DNA from: Stenotrophomonas cyclobalanopsidis
GTDB taxonomy: Bacteria > Pseudomonadota > Gammaproteobacteria > Xanthomonadales > Xanthomonadaceae
Direction: 5' to 3'
DNA: 64,000 nt
NCBI RefSeq assembly: GCF_008710035.1
Contig: NZ_VYKI01000001.1
Location: 252,857 to 316,856, forward strand
How positions within the stretch are numbered: the stretch's first letter is position 1; each line of letters begins with the position of its first letter. Positions 25,978 to 33,732 of the stretch are shown here, in pieces. The position numbers were made by a program, and so were the translations under genes. The notes beneath the pieces were generated by a model. It ran no database searches and had not been told where the DNA came from. It was given only the letters and a program-made list of their open reading frames with translations.

Positions 25978-27792
25978 ATGGCGCTGGTGTTCAGTGATGA
26001 CATCTGGGACCGCTGGCGGTTGCCTGCCCTGGCACTCGCTGCCGCTGCGATCATCATCGTCCCCTGGCTGACCCTGCGTCAGCTGCAGCAGGACAACGAA
26101 CAGGCGATGGCCTGGGTCAGCCACACGCAGGCGGTCGGCGTGGCCCTGCAGCAGCTGCAGGCCGATGTGCGCGACGTCGAGTCGGCGGCGCTGACCCTGT
26201 CCAAGGGCGTGGATGCGCCCGGCCTGCGCGAGCGGATGGCCAGGGCCAACGACATCCCCGGACGGCTGACCGAGCTGGCCCGGATGACCCGCGACAACCC
26301 CGACCAGCTGATCCGCATCGGCCGCATCGAGTCGATGCTGGAAGGGCGCATGGCGCTGGCCCGCCAACTGGCACGCTCGGAGCCCAATACCGACCAGCGC
26401 GAGCTGGTGCAGGACCTGAGCACGCGCTACCCGATCCGCGGCCTGGTGGAAGCACTACAGGCCAGCGAACAGGCGCTCCTTGCGGCGCGTGCCGAGAAGG
26501 CGGCGCGCCAGCACAGGCAGACCGAGCTGGTGTCGTGGAGCTCGCTGGTGGTGCAGCTGTGCCTGCTGGGCCTGGTGTTGTGGCTGCTGCAGCGGCAGAT
26601 CGGCCGCCGCCTGCAGGCCGAGCGGCAGTCGCTGCGCTCTGCCGCGCGTGCCGCCTCGGTGCTGCAGACCGTGCGCGAGCCCATCGTGCTGCTCGACCGC
26701 GACCTGCGCGTGCAGCTGCATAACCCGGCGTTCGCCGAACTGTACGGGCTGCAGGACGAACGTGCCGACGGCACGCTGCTGGCTGACGTCGGGGAAGGCG
26801 CGTGGCAGGATCCGGTGGTGCGCCAGCGCCTGTCCGACGTGCTGCTGCGCGGGCGCGAACTGTGGGATTTCGAACACGAACAGCGCACCGACGGCACGGT
26901 GCGCTACATGCTCATCAACGCGCGGCGCATGCCGCTGCCCGATACCGATGATGAAGTGGTGTTGATGACGGTGAGCGACGTGACCGTGCAGCGCGCCGTG
27001 CAGTGGCGCGTGGAAGAACTGAACCGCCAGCTGGAAGGCAAGGTGGCCCAGGTCTCGGAGGTCAACCGCGAGCTGGAGGCCTTCAGCTATTCGGTGTCGC
27101 ACGACCTGCGCGCACCGCTGCGCCACGTCGCTGGTTTCTCCGACAAGCTGTCGCGGCACCTGGGCGAGAACGCCGACGAGAAGAGCCATCACTACCTGGA
27201 GGTGATCTCCGGTTCGGCGCGGCGCATGGCGGCGCTGATCGACGACCTGCTGGTCTATTCGAGGCTGGGCCGCGCGGCGATGCGCCAGCAGGCGGTGGAC
27301 ATGCAGACGCTGGTGGCCGACACGCGGGCCATGCTTGATGCCAATCTGAAGACCGATGCCGAAAGCAGCGGCGTGGCCCACCACGTGGAGTGGAACATCG
27401 CGCCGCTGCCGATCGTGGTGGCCGACGAGAACATGATGCGCCAGGTGTGGCTGAACCTGCTTGGCAACGCGGTGAAGTACTCGGGTAACCGTGAACCGGC
27501 GCAGATCCGCGTGGACTACCAGCAGCAGGCCGATGGCGGCCATCAGTTCACGGTCAGCGACAATGGTGCAGGCTTTGACATGGCCTACGCCGGCAAGCTC
27601 TTCGGCGTGTTCCAGCGCCTGCACAAGGCCAGTGACTACCCCGGCACCGGCATCGGCCTTGCCAGCGTGCGCCGCGTGCTGACCCGCCATGGCGGCCGCA
27701 TCTGGGCTGAAGCCGCGCCCGACGCTGGCGCCACCTTCCACTTCTATCTGCCTCCGGCACTGGATGCAGTCAACCAAGGGTCTTCCGCATGA
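25978..27792 (+). CDS. Membrane-bound PAS-domain sensor histidine kinase
   Basis: Product of 604 residues. Two membrane helices (about 16-33 and 185-205) bracket a helical periplasmic sensor of about 150 residues; then a PAS domain (about 225-345), a short coiled coil, HisKA with His375 in SVSHDLRAPLRHVAGF, and a HATPase domain with N box NLLGNAVKYS, DNGAGFD and GTGIGLASV. Sequence style matches the phytochrome-like kinases that signal to Rcp1-type receivers. The stop overlaps the receiver gene (ATGA), so partnership is very likely. Confidence 0.93.
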   Translation: MALVFSDDIWDRWRLPALALAAAAIIIVPWLTLRQLQQDNEQAMAWVSHTQAVGVALQQLQADVRDVESAALTLSKGVDAPGLRERMARANDIPGRLTELARMTRDNPDQLIRIGRIESMLEGRMALARQLARSEPNTDQRELVQDLSTRYPIRGLVEALQASEQALLAARAEKAARQHRQTELVSWSSLVVQLCLLGLVLWLLQRQIGRRLQAERQSLRSAARAASVLQTVREPIVLLDRDLRVQLHNPAFAELYGLQDERADGTLLADVGEGAWQDPVVRQRLSDVLLRGRELWDFEHEQRTDGTVRYMLINARRMPLPDTDDEVVLMTVSDVTVQRAVQWRVEELNRQLEGKVAQVSEVNRELEAFSYSVSHDLRAPLRHVAGFSDKLSRHLGENADEKSHHYLEVISGSARRMAALIDDLLVYSRLGRAAMRQQAVDMQTLVADTRAMLDANLKTDAESSGVAHHVEWNIAPLPIVVADENMMRQVWLNLLGNAVKYSGNREPAQIRVDYQQQADGGHQFTVSDNGAGFDMAYAGKLFGVFQRLHKASDYPGTGIGLASVRRVLTRHGGRIWAEAAPDAGATFHFYLPPALDAVNQGSSA

Positions 27793-28229
27793 CGACGCTG
27801 CGCACCATCCTCCTGGCCGAAGACAGCCCGGCCGACGCTGAAATGGCCATCGATGCGCTGCAGGAAGCCCGCCTGGCCAACCCCATCGTGCACGTCGAGG
27901 ACGGCGTGGAAGTGATGGACTACCTGCTGCGCCGTGGTGCCTGGGCCGGCCGCGAAGAGGGCCTGCCGGCGGTGCTGCTGCTGGACATCAAGATGCCGCG
28001 CATGGATGGCCTGGAAGTGCTGCGGCAGATCCGCGAGCACGAGGAACTGAAGCGGCTGCCGGTGGTCATCCTGTCGTCCTCGCGCGAGGAAAGCGACCTG
28101 GCACGCAGCTGGGACATGGGCGTGAACGCCTACGTGGTGAAGCCGGTGGACGTTGACCAGTTCTTCGGTGCGGTGCAGACCCTGGGCAAGTTCTGGGCGC
28201 TGATCAACCAGGCACCGGAGGTCGAGTAA
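27789..28229 (+). CDS. Stand-alone response regulator (Rcp1-type receiver)
   Basis: Product of 146 residues, a single REC domain: acidic pair in LLAEDSPADAE, phospho-acceptor Asp66 in LLLDIKMPRMDG, Ser/Thr in VILSSSREESD, Lys in YVVKPVD. No output domain. It has the extended form with an extra loop (RRGAWAGREEGLP) typical of receivers paired with phytochrome-like kinases. It probably shuttles phosphate between the kinase upstream and the hybrid protein downstream. Confidence 0.94.
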   Translation: MTTLRTILLAEDSPADAEMAIDALQEARLANPIVHVEDGVEVMDYLLRRGAWAGREEGLPAVLLLDIKMPRMDGLEVLRQIREHEELKRLPVVILSSSREESDLARSWDMGVNAYVVKPVDVDQFFGAVQTLGKFWALINQAPEVE

Positions 28230-28233
28230 GGCC

Positions 28234-29745
28234 ATGCCCTTGACCGGTCCGGCCCTCGGGGCGCTGCGCATCCTGCTGGTGGAAGACTCACCGGAAGATG
28301 CCGAGCTGATGTCCGAACAGATGCTCGACGCGGGCCTGGACGCCCGTTTCGAGCGCGTGGAGAGCGGCCCCGAGCTGCGCCAGGCGCTGGCCAGCTTCGC
28401 GCCGGACATCGTGCTCTCGGACCTGAGCATGCCGGGTTTCTCCGGTGACGAAGCGCTGCGCATCGTGCGCGAGTCCGCACCGGAGGTTCCCTTCATCTTC
28501 GTCTCCGGCACGATGGGCGAGGAGAACGCGGTGGAGGCCCTGCAGAAGGGTGCCAACGACTACATCATCAAGCACCACCCGGCGCGCCTGCCGTCGGCGG
28601 TGGCGCGCGCGGTGCGTGATGCACGCAGCGCGGTGGAGCGCGTGCGCGTGGAAACCGAGCTGATGCGCGCGCAGCGGCTGGAGAGCCTGTCGCTGCTTGC
28701 CGCCGGCCTCAGCCACGACCTGCGCAACATCCTGCAGCCGCTGCTGATCATGCCGGACCTGCTGAAGGCGCGTACCGAAGATCCGCAGCTGCATCACCTG
28801 GCCGATGTCATCGCCGAGTGCGGCCGCCGTGGCCACGAGATGGCCGAATCGATGCTGTCCTTCGTGCGTGGCTCGCGCAATCCCAGCGAGCGCATCTTCA
28901 TCGATGATCTGTTCCAGGCCGTGGCGCTGCTGTTGCGCAGCAACGTGCCCGAGGCAGTGAACCTCGAGCTGGAGGTGCAGGACGAAGGCTTGGCGGTCGA
29001 CGCCAATTACACCGAACTGCAGCAGGTGCTGCTGAACCTGGCGCTCAACGCGATCCAGGCGATGCCACAGGGCGGCCGCCTGAGCCTGACGGCCGAACAT
29101 GCCGGCGAACGCGAGGGCGTGGACTGGCTGCGCATCGTGGTCGACGACGAAGGCATCGGCATGGACGCCGATACGCTGTCGCACCTGTTCAATCCGTTCT
29201 TCACCACCAAGGCCGATGGCACCGGGCTGGGCCTGATTTCCTGCAAGCGCATCGTCGAAGGTGCCGGTGGCAGCATCCACGTCAGCAGCCAACTGGGGCA
29301 GGGCACGCGGTTCGAGCTGCGGCTGCCGATGCATGAGCGGGCCGAGGGCGGTGAGCCGGTCGAACAGCTGGTGGCGCTGGGCAGTGGCCAGTCGATCCTG
29401 GTGGTCGATGGCGAAGCCACGCGGCTGTCGTTGCTGGGCAACGCGCTGTCCAGCCAGGGGTATCAGCTGCAGCTGGCTTCCGACGGCCCGGCCGCGCTGC
29501 GCTGGATGCAGCAGGAAGCGATGCCCGCGCTGGTCATTGCCGATGCCGGTTCGCGGCTGCTGCCGGCCAGCCAGCTGCTGGGCGAGATGGCCACGCTGGG
29601 CTACGCCGGCCCGGCCCTGGTGCTGGAAGAGGCTGCGGTGGAGCTGGACACCAGCGTCTTCCCGCCCGGCATCGACGTGCACGTGCTGCGCAAGCCGCTG
29701 CAGATGCAGCAGGTGTTCCGCGCGGTGGCCGACGCGCTGGGTTGA
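28234..29745 (+). CDS. Hybrid regulator: REC, histidine kinase, degenerate REC
   Basis: Product of 503 residues with no membrane segment. N-terminal REC (about 12-130) with LLVEDSPEDAE and acceptor Asp63 in LSDLSMPGFSG; HisKA-type His161 in LSHDLRNILQP; HATPase with NLALNAIQAM and DDEGIGMD and GTGLGL; C-terminal receiver-like domain (about 388-503). That last domain has lost one acidic residue (VVDGEATR where VVDDE is usual) although Asp in VIADAGSR and the KP pair in LRKPL remain, so it may bind without cycling. Four bases after the receiver gene; same operon. Confidence 0.92.
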   Translation: MPLTGPALGALRILLVEDSPEDAELMSEQMLDAGLDARFERVESGPELRQALASFAPDIVLSDLSMPGFSGDEALRIVRESAPEVPFIFVSGTMGEENAVEALQKGANDYIIKHHPARLPSAVARAVRDARSAVERVRVETELMRAQRLESLSLLAAGLSHDLRNILQPLLIMPDLLKARTEDPQLHHLADVIAECGRRGHEMAESMLSFVRGSRNPSERIFIDDLFQAVALLLRSNVPEAVNLELEVQDEGLAVDANYTELQQVLLNLALNAIQAMPQGGRLSLTAEHAGEREGVDWLRIVVDDEGIGMDADTLSHLFNPFFTTKADGTGLGLISCKRIVEGAGGSIHVSSQLGQGTRFELRLPMHERAEGGEPVEQLVALGSGQSILVVDGEATRLSLLGNALSSQGYQLQLASDGPAALRWMQQEAMPALVIADAGSRLLPASQLLGEMATLGYAGPALVLEEAAVELDTSVFPPGIDVHVLRKPLQMQQVFRAVADALG

Positions 29746-29753
29746 CACCGCGT

Positions 29754-29815
29754 CGCCGGGCATGGCCCGGCGCTACCGGATTACGGTGACGGTGGCGCCG
29801 CGCCATGCCCGGCGG
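29754..29815. repeat. SMAG inverted pair with one decayed arm
   Basis: CGCCGGGC...GGCGCTAC (29754-29776) faces GTGGCGCCGCGCC (29792-29815), where the GTAG foot has become GTGG and the arm has a mismatch. Confidence 0.8.
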
Positions 29816-29818
29816 GTT

Positions 29819-30568
29819 TTATGGGTCGGTGCCAGGCGCTTCCCACGGGAACCGCGGCAGGCTCGCCACCGCCTGCTCCAGCCGCCGCGACCAGTTGTTG
29901 TGGATGTCGGCATACAGCGGCGAATCGGCGGTGAAGCGCAGCTGCTGGCCCACCTGCAGTTCGTCCTTGCGCAGCAGCACCATGTCGATCGGCAGGCCTA
30001 CCGACAGGTTGGAACGGATGGTCGAATCCAGCGACAGCAGCGCAGTACGCGCGGCATCTTCCAGCCGCGTGGCCGGGCTGACGATGCGGTCGAGGATCGG
30101 CTTGCCATACTTGGATTCACCGATCTGCAGGTAGGGCGTCTCCGGCGAGGCAGCAATGGCATTGCCCAGCGGGTAGATCATGTACAGGCCCGGGTGCTCG
30201 CCGGCGATCTGCCCGCCAAAGATCAGCGTGGCCTGCGTGTTGACGCCATCGTGGCCGTGTTCGGTGTGCTGGCACTTCACCTGGCTGTCCACCAGCAGCG
30301 CGCCCACGTAGGCCGCCGCCTCGAACATGTGGCGCATCTGCCGCAGGTTGGGCGTGCGCGCTTCGGCGGCATCACGCTGCAGGCGCGAGACCAGCAGCTG
30401 GGTGGTGGCCAGGTTGCCGGCGGCCATCAATACGAAGGTCGCCTCCCCGGGGTACTCGAACACGTGCAGCTTGCGGTGAACGCGGACGTCGTCCAGCGCG
30501 GCATTGGTCCGGGTGTCGGCGGCGAAGACCAGGCCTTCGTCCACCTCGATTCCAACGCAATAGGTCAT
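29819..30568 (-). CDS. Proteasome-type Ntn-hydrolase (Anbu / COG3484)
   Basis: Product of 249 residues. It starts MTYCVGIEVDEGLVFAADTR: after Met removal Thr becomes the N-terminal nucleophile, with Asp in AADTRTNAA and Lys in HRKLHVFEYP at the proteasome-beta positions. Anbu proteins form helical or ring assemblies and are usually encoded with an ATP-grasp protein, an alpha-E protein and a transglutaminase-like protease; none of these is present nearby. Substrate unknown. It sits between SMAG repeats and folK. Confidence 0.9.
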   Translation of the reverse strand: MTYCVGIEVDEGLVFAADTRTNAALDDVRVHRKLHVFEYPGEATFVLMAAGNLATTQLLVSRLQRDAAEARTPNLRQMRHMFEAAAYVGALLVDSQVKCQHTEHGHDGVNTQATLIFGGQIAGEHPGLYMIYPLGNAIAASPETPYLQIGESKYGKPILDRIVSPATRLEDAARTALLSLDSTIRSNLSVGLPIDMVLLRKDELQVGQQLRFTADSPLYADIHNNWSRRLEQAVASLPRFPWEAPGTDP

Positions 30569-30662
30569 GTGGGTGTCCTATCATGTGCGTCCCGGATTGT
30601 AGGCAGGCCGCCGTGACGATGGCATGCCCACCCCACCCCCTGAACGCCGTCACCGGAACCGC

Positions 30663-31148
30663 ATGACCACCGTGCTCCTGAGCCTGGGCAGCAACGTCCA
30701 GCCCCGCCGCTACCTCCACGCCGCGGTGACGGCCCTGCGCGAGCGTTTCGGCGCGCTGCGGGTATCACCGGCCTACCGCACGGCCGCGGTCGGCTTCGAT
30801 GGCCCGGCCTTCCTCAACAACGGCGTGGCGATCGAGACCGATCTGCCGCTGCAGGTACTCGACGATTGGCTGCACGCGCTGGAAGACGCGCATGGTCGCG
30901 ACCGCAGCGGGCCGCGCTTTTCCGACCGTACGCTGGATATCGACGTGGTGTTCTACGGTGACCTGGTGGTGGAAGGCCCCGGCCACCTGCGCATCCCGCG
31001 CCCGGAGCTGAAGCATGCCTTCGTTCTGAAGCCGCTGGCGGACATCGCCCCGGACTTCATCGATCCGGTGAGTGGCCAGGATCTGGCCACGCTGTGGCGT
31101 GCGCACAAGCAGCATGGCGAAGCGTTCGAGGTCGTGGATCTGGAATGA
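30663..31148 (+). CDS. folK: 2-amino-4-hydroxy-6-hydroxymethyldihydropteridine pyrophosphokinase
   Basis: Product of 161 residues. HPPK signature GPRFSDRTLDIDVVFYGD (catalytic Asp pair DID) and N-terminal VLLSLGSNVQPRRYL; IPRPELKHAFVLKPLADIAP near the end. It transfers pyrophosphate to the pterin in folate synthesis. A pteridine-reductase-like SDR gene converges on it, a possible functional link. The ATG at 30663 is the family start. Confidence 0.95.
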   Translation: MTTVLLSLGSNVQPRRYLHAAVTALRERFGALRVSPAYRTAAVGFDGPAFLNNGVAIETDLPLQVLDDWLHALEDAHGRDRSGPRFSDRTLDIDVVFYGDLVVEGPGHLRIPRPELKHAFVLKPLADIAPDFIDPVSGQDLATLWRAHKQHGEAFEVVDLE

Positions 31149-31171
31149 TCGGGTTGTTGTTGCCGCTGCGC

Positions 31172-31221
31172 TCGCCGGGCATGGCCCGGCGCTACCGGTG
31201 GTGCCGGCCGCTGGCCGGCAA
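31172..31221. repeat. Two REP elements of different subtype
   Basis: CGCCGGGC...GGCGCTAC (31172-31194) and GTGCCGGCCGCTGGCCGGCA (31200-31221). The second is identical in core to the copy found inside mreC. Confidence 0.85.
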
Positions 31222-31225
31222 CATG

Positions 31226-31963
31226 TCAGCTGACCGTACGCCCGCCATCCACGCGCAGCGTGTGGCCGGTGACGAAGCTGGCCTCGGCCACCAGCCAGTA
31301 CACCGCCTCGGCGATCTCTTCGACGGTGCCGATGCGGGCCAGCGGCGTGCGCGCAAGCAGCGCCTCGCGGGCGAAATCATCCTTGCCCTGTTCCGGCCAC
31401 AGGATCGCGCCTGGCGCCACGGCATTCACCCGCACCTTCGGCGCCAGTTCCAACGCCAGCGAACGGGTGGCCATCTCCAGCGCGGCCTTGGCCATGGTGT
31501 AGGCGACGTGGTCGCGCATCGGGTCGGTGCCGTGCAGGTCGGTCAGGTTGACGATGCAGCCCTGCTGGCGGCGCAGGTAGGGCGCGGCCGCCTGTGACAG
31601 CAGCAGCGGCGCGCGGGCGTTGACCGCGTAGAGCTCGTCCATGGCCGCGGCGGTGACCTGGCCGAACGGGGTGGGGAAGAAGTTGGAGGCGTTGTTGACC
31701 AGCGCGTCCAGGCGGCCGAAGTGGGCCACGGCCTGTTCGACCAGGTCGGGCAGGGCCTCCGCGTCGCGCAGGTTGGCCTGCAAGGCCAGCACGCTGCCGG
31801 GGCGGTCGTTCTCCAGGTCGAACGCGGCCTGCTGCAGCTCGGCGCTGGACGTATGGGCGTGCAGCACCACCGACCAGCCACAGGCGTGGAACTGGCGGGC
31901 GATGGCTGCACCGATCCGGCGGGCGCTGCCGGTGATCAGGGCCACGGGGGCGGTGTCGCTCAT
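31226..31963 (-). CDS. SDR oxidoreductase, pteridine reductase type
   Basis: Product of 245 residues. TGSARRIGAAIARQ is the TGxxRRxG cofactor motif of pteridine reductases (NADPH type, Arg after Gly), then NNASNFFPTPFG, and catalytic YTMAK (Tyr, Lys) and NAVAPGAILWPE. Likely reduces dihydropterins or dihydrofolate (FolM-like), consistent with folK next door. Ribosome site GGAGGA before the ATG at 31961-31963. It is divergent from the MidA gene with about 58 bases between starts. Confidence 0.9.
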   Translation of the reverse strand: MSDTAPVALITGSARRIGAAIARQFHACGWSVVLHAHTSSAELQQAAFDLENDRPGSVLALQANLRDAEALPDLVEQAVAHFGRLDALVNNASNFFPTPFGQVTAAAMDELYAVNARAPLLLSQAAAPYLRRQQGCIVNLTDLHGTDPMRDHVAYTMAKAALEMATRSLALELAPKVRVNAVAPGAILWPEQGKDDFAREALLARTPLARIGTVEEIAEAVYWLVAEASFVTGHTLRVDGGRTVS

Positions 31964-32021
31964 GAGGGTCCTCCAAGGCTCGGCTATCCTGTGCACCATT
32001 GTCACCGCATTCGAAGACACC

Positions 32022-33206
32022 ATGCAGCCCACCTTCCCCCTGCCCGAAGCCGACGCCCTGGCCCACAGCGACCAGTTGGCGGCCGCCCTGCGTGCCGAAA
32101 TCCTTGCGCAGGGCGGGGCGATCCCGTTCTCGCGCTTCATGGAGCTGTGCCTGTACGCCCCCGGCTGGGGCTATTACAGCGCCGGCGCCAGCAAGTTCGG
32201 CGGCAGCGGCGATTTCACCACCGCGTCCGAGCTCGGCAGCCTGTTCGCCGGCAGCGTGGCCAACGCGCTGGCCCCGGTGTTCGCCCAGCTCGATGCGCAC
32301 GCGCGCATGCTGGAGCTGGGTGGCGGCACCGGCGCCTTCGCCGAGGCCGTGCTGCTGCGCCTGGCCGAACTGGACGCGCTGCCGTCGCGCTACGCCATCC
32401 TCGAGCCCAGCGCGGACCTGCGCCAGCGCCAGCAGCAGCGCCTGCAGCAGAACCTGCCGGCCGAGCTGGCCAGCCGCGTGGAATGGGTCGACCGCCCGCT
32501 CGATGACGACTGGGACGGCGTGGTGTTCGCCAACGAGGTGATCGATGCGCTGCCGACCCCGCGCTTCCTGATCAAGGACGGTGAGGTCTACGAGGAAACC
32601 GTCGAGCTCGATGGCGAGGGCAACTTCATGCGCGGCGCGCAGCCGGCCGACGTGCTGCTCAACGGCGCGGTGCGTCACCTCGAGCGCTACCTGGAAAAGC
32701 CCTTCGCCGATGGCTACCGCTCCGAAGTGCTGCCGCAGCTGCCGTACTGGCTGCAGGCGGTGGCCGGCGGCCTGCAGCGTGGCGCGATGCTGTTCGTCGA
32801 CTATGGCTACAACCGCAGCGAGTACTACCAGCACGACCGCGATGATGGCACCGTGCGCGCGTTCTACCGCCACCACGTGCACAACGAGGTGTACCGCTGG
32901 CCGGGGCTGCAGGACATCACCGCGTCGGTGGATTTCACCGCCATGGCCGAGGCCGGCCTGCACGGTGGCTTCGAGCTGGCCGGTTACTGCAGCCAGTCCA
33001 GCTTCCTGCTTGGCAACGGACTGGACCAGGTGCTGGTGCTGGCCGAAGAGCGTACCGATGAAGTGGGCCGCATCCAGCTGCGCGACCAGGTGAAGAAGCT
33101 GACCCTGCCGACCGAGATGGGCGAACGTTTCCAAGTGATCGGCCTGCAGCGCGAGGTGGATTTCGAGCCGGCCTTCGAGCTGGGTGACCTGAGCTGGCGC
33201 CTGTGA
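32022..33206 (+). CDS. SAM-dependent methyltransferase, MidA family (DUF185)
   Basis: Product of 394 residues. N-terminal FMELCLYAPGWGYYSAGASK, SAM-binding MLELGGGTGAFAEAVL (motif I), VVFANEVIDALPTPRF and MLFVDYGYNRSEYY. The eukaryotic relatives (NDUFAF7) methylate an Arg of respiratory complex I; the bacterial role is not settled. Its stop overlaps the GTG of the VanZ-like gene. Confidence 0.93.
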   Translation: MQPTFPLPEADALAHSDQLAAALRAEILAQGGAIPFSRFMELCLYAPGWGYYSAGASKFGGSGDFTTASELGSLFAGSVANALAPVFAQLDAHARMLELGGGTGAFAEAVLLRLAELDALPSRYAILEPSADLRQRQQQRLQQNLPAELASRVEWVDRPLDDDWDGVVFANEVIDALPTPRFLIKDGEVYEETVELDGEGNFMRGAQPADVLLNGAVRHLERYLEKPFADGYRSEVLPQLPYWLQAVAGGLQRGAMLFVDYGYNRSEYYQHDRDDGTVRAFYRHHVHNEVYRWPGLQDITASVDFTAMAEAGLHGGFELAGYCSQSSFLLGNGLDQVLVLAEERTDEVGRIQLRDQVKKLTLPTEMGERFQVIGLQREVDFEPAFELGDLSWRL

Positions 33207-33595
33207 GCGCGCGGGTGCCGGTGATCAAGCCGCTGCGCCGGCCGCGGCTGTGGACCGCGCTGTGGCTGCTGGCGGTGCTGGTGGTGATCGTGGTCTGCCT
33301 GATCCCGCCGCCGCCGATCGACCTGCCGGCGAACAGCGACAAGGTCGAGCACTTCCTGGCCTATTTCATCCTGTCCGGCAGTGCGGTGCAGCTGTTCCGC
33401 CGCGGCACGCCGCTGCTGTGGGCGGGCGTGGGCCTGGTGCTGATGGGCGTGGGCATCGAATTCGCGCAGGGCGCGCTGACCAGCAACCGCAGTGCCGACC
33501 CAGTGGATGCGCTGGCCAACACGGTGGGCGTGCTGTCGGGCCTGGCGACCGCCCTGACCCCGCTGCGCGACATCCTGCTGCGCTGGCGCGGCTGA
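33203..33595 (+). CDS. VanZ-like small membrane protein
   Basis: Product of 130 residues with about four membrane helices. DKVEHFLAYFILSGSAVQLF and GVGIEFAQGALTSNRSADPVDALANT match the VanZ/PhoLip superfamily pattern (H-x-x-A-Y, E-x-x-Q, R-x-x-x-x-D). Function unclear; VanZ gives teicoplanin resistance in enterococci. GTG start inside the midA stop (GTGA). Confidence 0.85.
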   Translation: MSARVPVIKPLRRPRLWTALWLLAVLVVIVVCLIPPPPIDLPANSDKVEHFLAYFILSGSAVQLFRRGTPLLWAGVGLVLMGVGIEFAQGALTSNRSADPVDALANTVGVLSGLATALTPLRDILLRWRG

Positions 33596-33602
33596 GTGCC
33601 TT

Positions 33603-33732
33603 GTAGAGCCGAGCCCATGCTCGGCTTTCCCGTTGAAAAGCAGCCGAGCATGGGCTCGGCTCTACAGAAGATCCACGCTACGCGTAGGTGAAGCCGTCCA
33701 GCAATGGCAGCCGAGCGTAGGCTCGGCTCTAC
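33603..33732. repeat. SMAG elements, the last providing a stop codon
   Basis: Inverted pair GTAGAGCCGAGC (33603) to GGCTCTAC (33665), then a third element at 33709-33732 whose minus-strand GTAG foot contains the TAG stop of the hexosaminidase gene. Confidence 0.88.
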
